Origin: Clostridiales bacterium
GTDB taxonomy: Bacteria > Bacillota > Clostridia > Oscillospirales > Oscillospiraceae
Assembly: GCA_004553545.1 (NCBI GenBank)
Contig: SFLD01000048.1
Location: 1 to 14,286, forward strand
Direction of reading: 5' to 3'
Length of the DNA: 14,286 nucleotides
A program made the position numbers and the translations under genes. Under the pieces are notes generated by a model. That model was not told the origin of the DNA and did no database searches. It worked only from the letters and a program-made list of their open reading frames with translations. This document shows positions 12,702 through 14,286 of this stretch, piece after piece (positions within the stretch are counted from its first letter, which is position 1; every line of letters begins with the position of its first letter).

Positions 12702-14286
12702 TTATTTCTTCCCTTTCAGCGCCTTCATCCGCAGCTCGTGGTTGAGGATGGCCTTGCGCATCCGGAGGCTCTTGGGGGTGACCTCCAGCAGTTCGTCATC
12801 CGCCAGGAACTCGATGCACTGCTCCAGGCTCATCTGCCGGGGCGGCACGAGACGCAGGGCGTCGTCGGAGCCAGAGGCCCGGGTGTTGGTGAGCTGCTTT
12901 TTGCGGCAGGCGTTGACGTTGATGTCCTCGCCCCGGCTGGCGACGCCGATGATCATGCCCTCGTAAACGGGGACACCGGCGCCGATGAAGAGGGTGCCGC
13001 GCTCCTGGGCATTGTAAAGGCCGTAGGTGATGGACTCGCCGGTCTCGGAGCAGATGAGGCTGCCCATGCCCCGGCGCTGGATATCGCCCTTGTAGGGGGC
13101 GTAGGAGTCAAAGACAGAGGCCATGATGCCCTCGCCCTTGGTGTCGGTGAGGAAGTCGTTGCGGTAGCCGAAAAGGCCCCGGGCGGGGATCAGGAACTCC
13201 ACCTTCATGCGGTCGCCCACGGGGGTCATCTCCAGCATGTCGGCCTTGCGCTGGCCCAGCTTCTCGATGACGGAGCCCACGCAGTCCGCGGGGACATCCA
13301 CGACGAGGCGCTCGATGGGCTCGCACTTCTTGCCGTCGATCTCCTGATAGAGGACGCGGGCGGGGGACACCTGGAACTCATAGCCCTCCCGGCGCATGGT
13401 CTCGATGAGGATGGAGAGGCTCATCTCGCCCCGGCCCGCCACGTTGAAGGCGTCGGCAGAGCCGGTCTCGGTGACCCGGAGGGAGACGTCCTTCAGGGTC
13501 TCCCGGAAGAGACGGTCCCGGAGCTGGCGGCTGGTCACGAACTTGCCCTCGCGGCCGGCGTAGGGGGAGTCGTTGACGGAGAAGGTCATCTCCATGGTGG
13601 GGGCGCTGATCTTCACGAAGGGCAGGGGCTCCACGGCGGTGGGGGCGCAGATGGTATCGCCGATGGTGATGTCGGGGATGCCGCTCATGGCAATGATGTT
13701 GCCAGCGGTGGAGGAAGGCACCTGCTTGCGGGCCAGACCGTCGAACTCATAGATGGAGACGGCCTTGGCCTTGCGGCCGGGGATGTCGGGGTTATGGTAG
13801 TTGCAGACGGTGATCTCCTGGTTCTGCTTCAGGGTGCCCCGCTCGATGCGGCCGATGGCGATGCGGCCCACGAACTCATTGTAGTCGATGGAGGAGACCA
13901 GCATCTGGAAGGGGGCCTCGGTGTCGGCCTCCGGCGCGGGGATGTATTCGAGGATGGTCTCGAAGAGGGGCTTGAGGTCCGTCCCCTCCACGTCAGGAGA
14001 GTAGGAGGCGGTACCCTTCCGGCCGGAGCAGAAGAGCATGGGGGAGTCCAGCTGCTCGGGGGTGGCGTCCAGGTCCATCAGCAGCTCCAGCACCTCGTCC
14101 ACCACCTCGTGGATGCGCTGGTCGGGGCGGTCGATCTTGTTCACCACCACGATGACCCGGTGGCCCAGCTCCAGCGCCCGGGAGAGCACGAAGCGGGTCT
14201 GGGGCATGGGGCCCTCGGCGGCGTCCACCAGCAGGATGACGCCGTTGACCATCTTCAGGATGCGCTCCACCTCGCCGCCGAAGTCG
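12702..14286 (-). CDS. typA: Translational GTPase TypA/BipA (N-terminus outside window)
   Basis: A ribosome-binding GTPase of the EF-G/LepA group, involved in stress and low-temperature ribosome assembly. The window holds 527 codons; the visible part begins within the G3 motif (DFGGEVERI, from the usual DTPGHADFGGEVER) so roughly the first 80 residues with the P-loop and switch I lie beyond the right edge. Visible next are MPQTRFV, the G4 motif NKID and a G5-like SGRKG, then domain II (about 120-220), the domain III/V region and the TypA-typical C-terminal domain with RGLFGYRNDFLTDTKGEG and NAQERGTLFIGAG. The end is lysine-rich (MKALKGKK), as usual. A GTG inside the fragment could be mistaken for a start but lies inside the conserved G domain. 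The stop is followed at once by a bidirectional terminator. Confidence 0.96.
   Translation of the reverse strand, partial: DFGGEVERILKMVNGVILLVDAAEGPMPQTRFVLSRALELGHRVIVVVNKIDRPDQRIHEVVDEVLELLMDLDATPEQLDSPMLFCSGRKGTASYSPDVEGTDLKPLFETILEYIPAPEADTEAPFQMLVSSIDYNEFVGRIAIGRIERGTLKQNQEITVCNYHNPDIPGRKAKAVSIYEFDGLARKQVPSSTAGNIIAMSGIPDITIGDTICAPTAVEPLPFVKISAPTMEMTFSVNDSPYAGREGKFVTSRQLRDRLFRETLKDVSLRVTETGSADAFNVAGRGEMSLSILIETMRREGYEFQVSPARVLYQEIDGKKCEPIERLVVDVPADCVGSVIEKLGQRKADMLEMTPVGDRMKVEFLIPARGLFGYRNDFLTDTKGEGIMASVFDSYAPYKGDIQRRGMGSLICSETGESITYGLYNAQERGTLFIGAGVPVYEGMIIGVASRGEDINVNACRKKQLTNTRASGSDDALRLVPPRQMSLEQCIEFLADDELLEVTPKSLRMRKAILNHELRMKALKGKK

Overview
The window is a GC-rich piece of a bacterial chromosome. 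Third codon positions are nearly all G or C, while intergenic regions drop to AT-rich promoter-like patches. Gene content (SigA-type principal sigma factor directly behind DnaG primase, class II CCA-adding enzyme, MurC, TypA/BipA, strong AGGAGG-type ribosome binding sites, a lipobox lipoprotein) fits a high-GC member of the Clostridia, most likely Oscillospiraceae-like (Flavonifractor/Oscillibacter/Lawsonibacter type). That placement is inferred from protein style, not from a marker search. No insertion sequence, phage gene, tRNA, rRNA or CRISPR array is visible.

Layout: (1) 1-210 holds a possible tail of an upstream plus-strand gene, an AT-rich patch and a shared terminator. (2) 211-2089, minus strand: a GNAT acetyltransferase followed by the CCA-adding tRNA nucleotidyltransferase. 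(3) 2187-4290, plus strand: promoter, murC and a YbaK/ProX-type aminoacyl-tRNA deacylase overlapping by ATGA, closed by a very strong bidirectional hairpin. (4) 4308-5024, minus strand: a lipoprotein of unknown function. (5) 5110-5352, minus strand: no protein gene, but a complete non-coding RNA unit with promoter, about 208 nt of folded RNA and an intrinsic terminator. (6) 5402-6132, minus strand: a 4'-phosphopantetheinyl transferase with its own promoter and terminator. (7) 6264-9463, plus strand: dnaG-rpoD, the core of the macromolecular synthesis operon, joined by ATGA and ended by a strong terminator. (8) 9473-12186, plus strand: a tightly packed four-gene operon (small membrane protein, membrane-flavodoxin fusion, RimJ-like acetyltransferase, isoprenylcysteine-methyltransferase-like membrane enzyme). 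(9) 12187-12701: a 515-bp convergent gap filled with tandem GC-rich repeats and six successive hairpins. (10) 12702 to the right edge, minus strand: typA/bipA, missing its N-terminus.

Most genes are housekeeping: tRNA 3'-end maturation, tRNA proofreading, peptidoglycan precursor synthesis, carrier-protein activation, replication priming, transcription initiation and a ribosome-associated GTPase. The less ordinary parts are the minus-strand structured RNA at 5110-5317, the hairpin and repeat array at 12204-12698, and the four-gene membrane/flavodoxin operon. The RNA is the best candidate for something worth following: two of its long stems pair fully only when G-U pairs of the minus-strand transcript are allowed, which fixes its orientation, and it has a well-spaced promoter and terminator.
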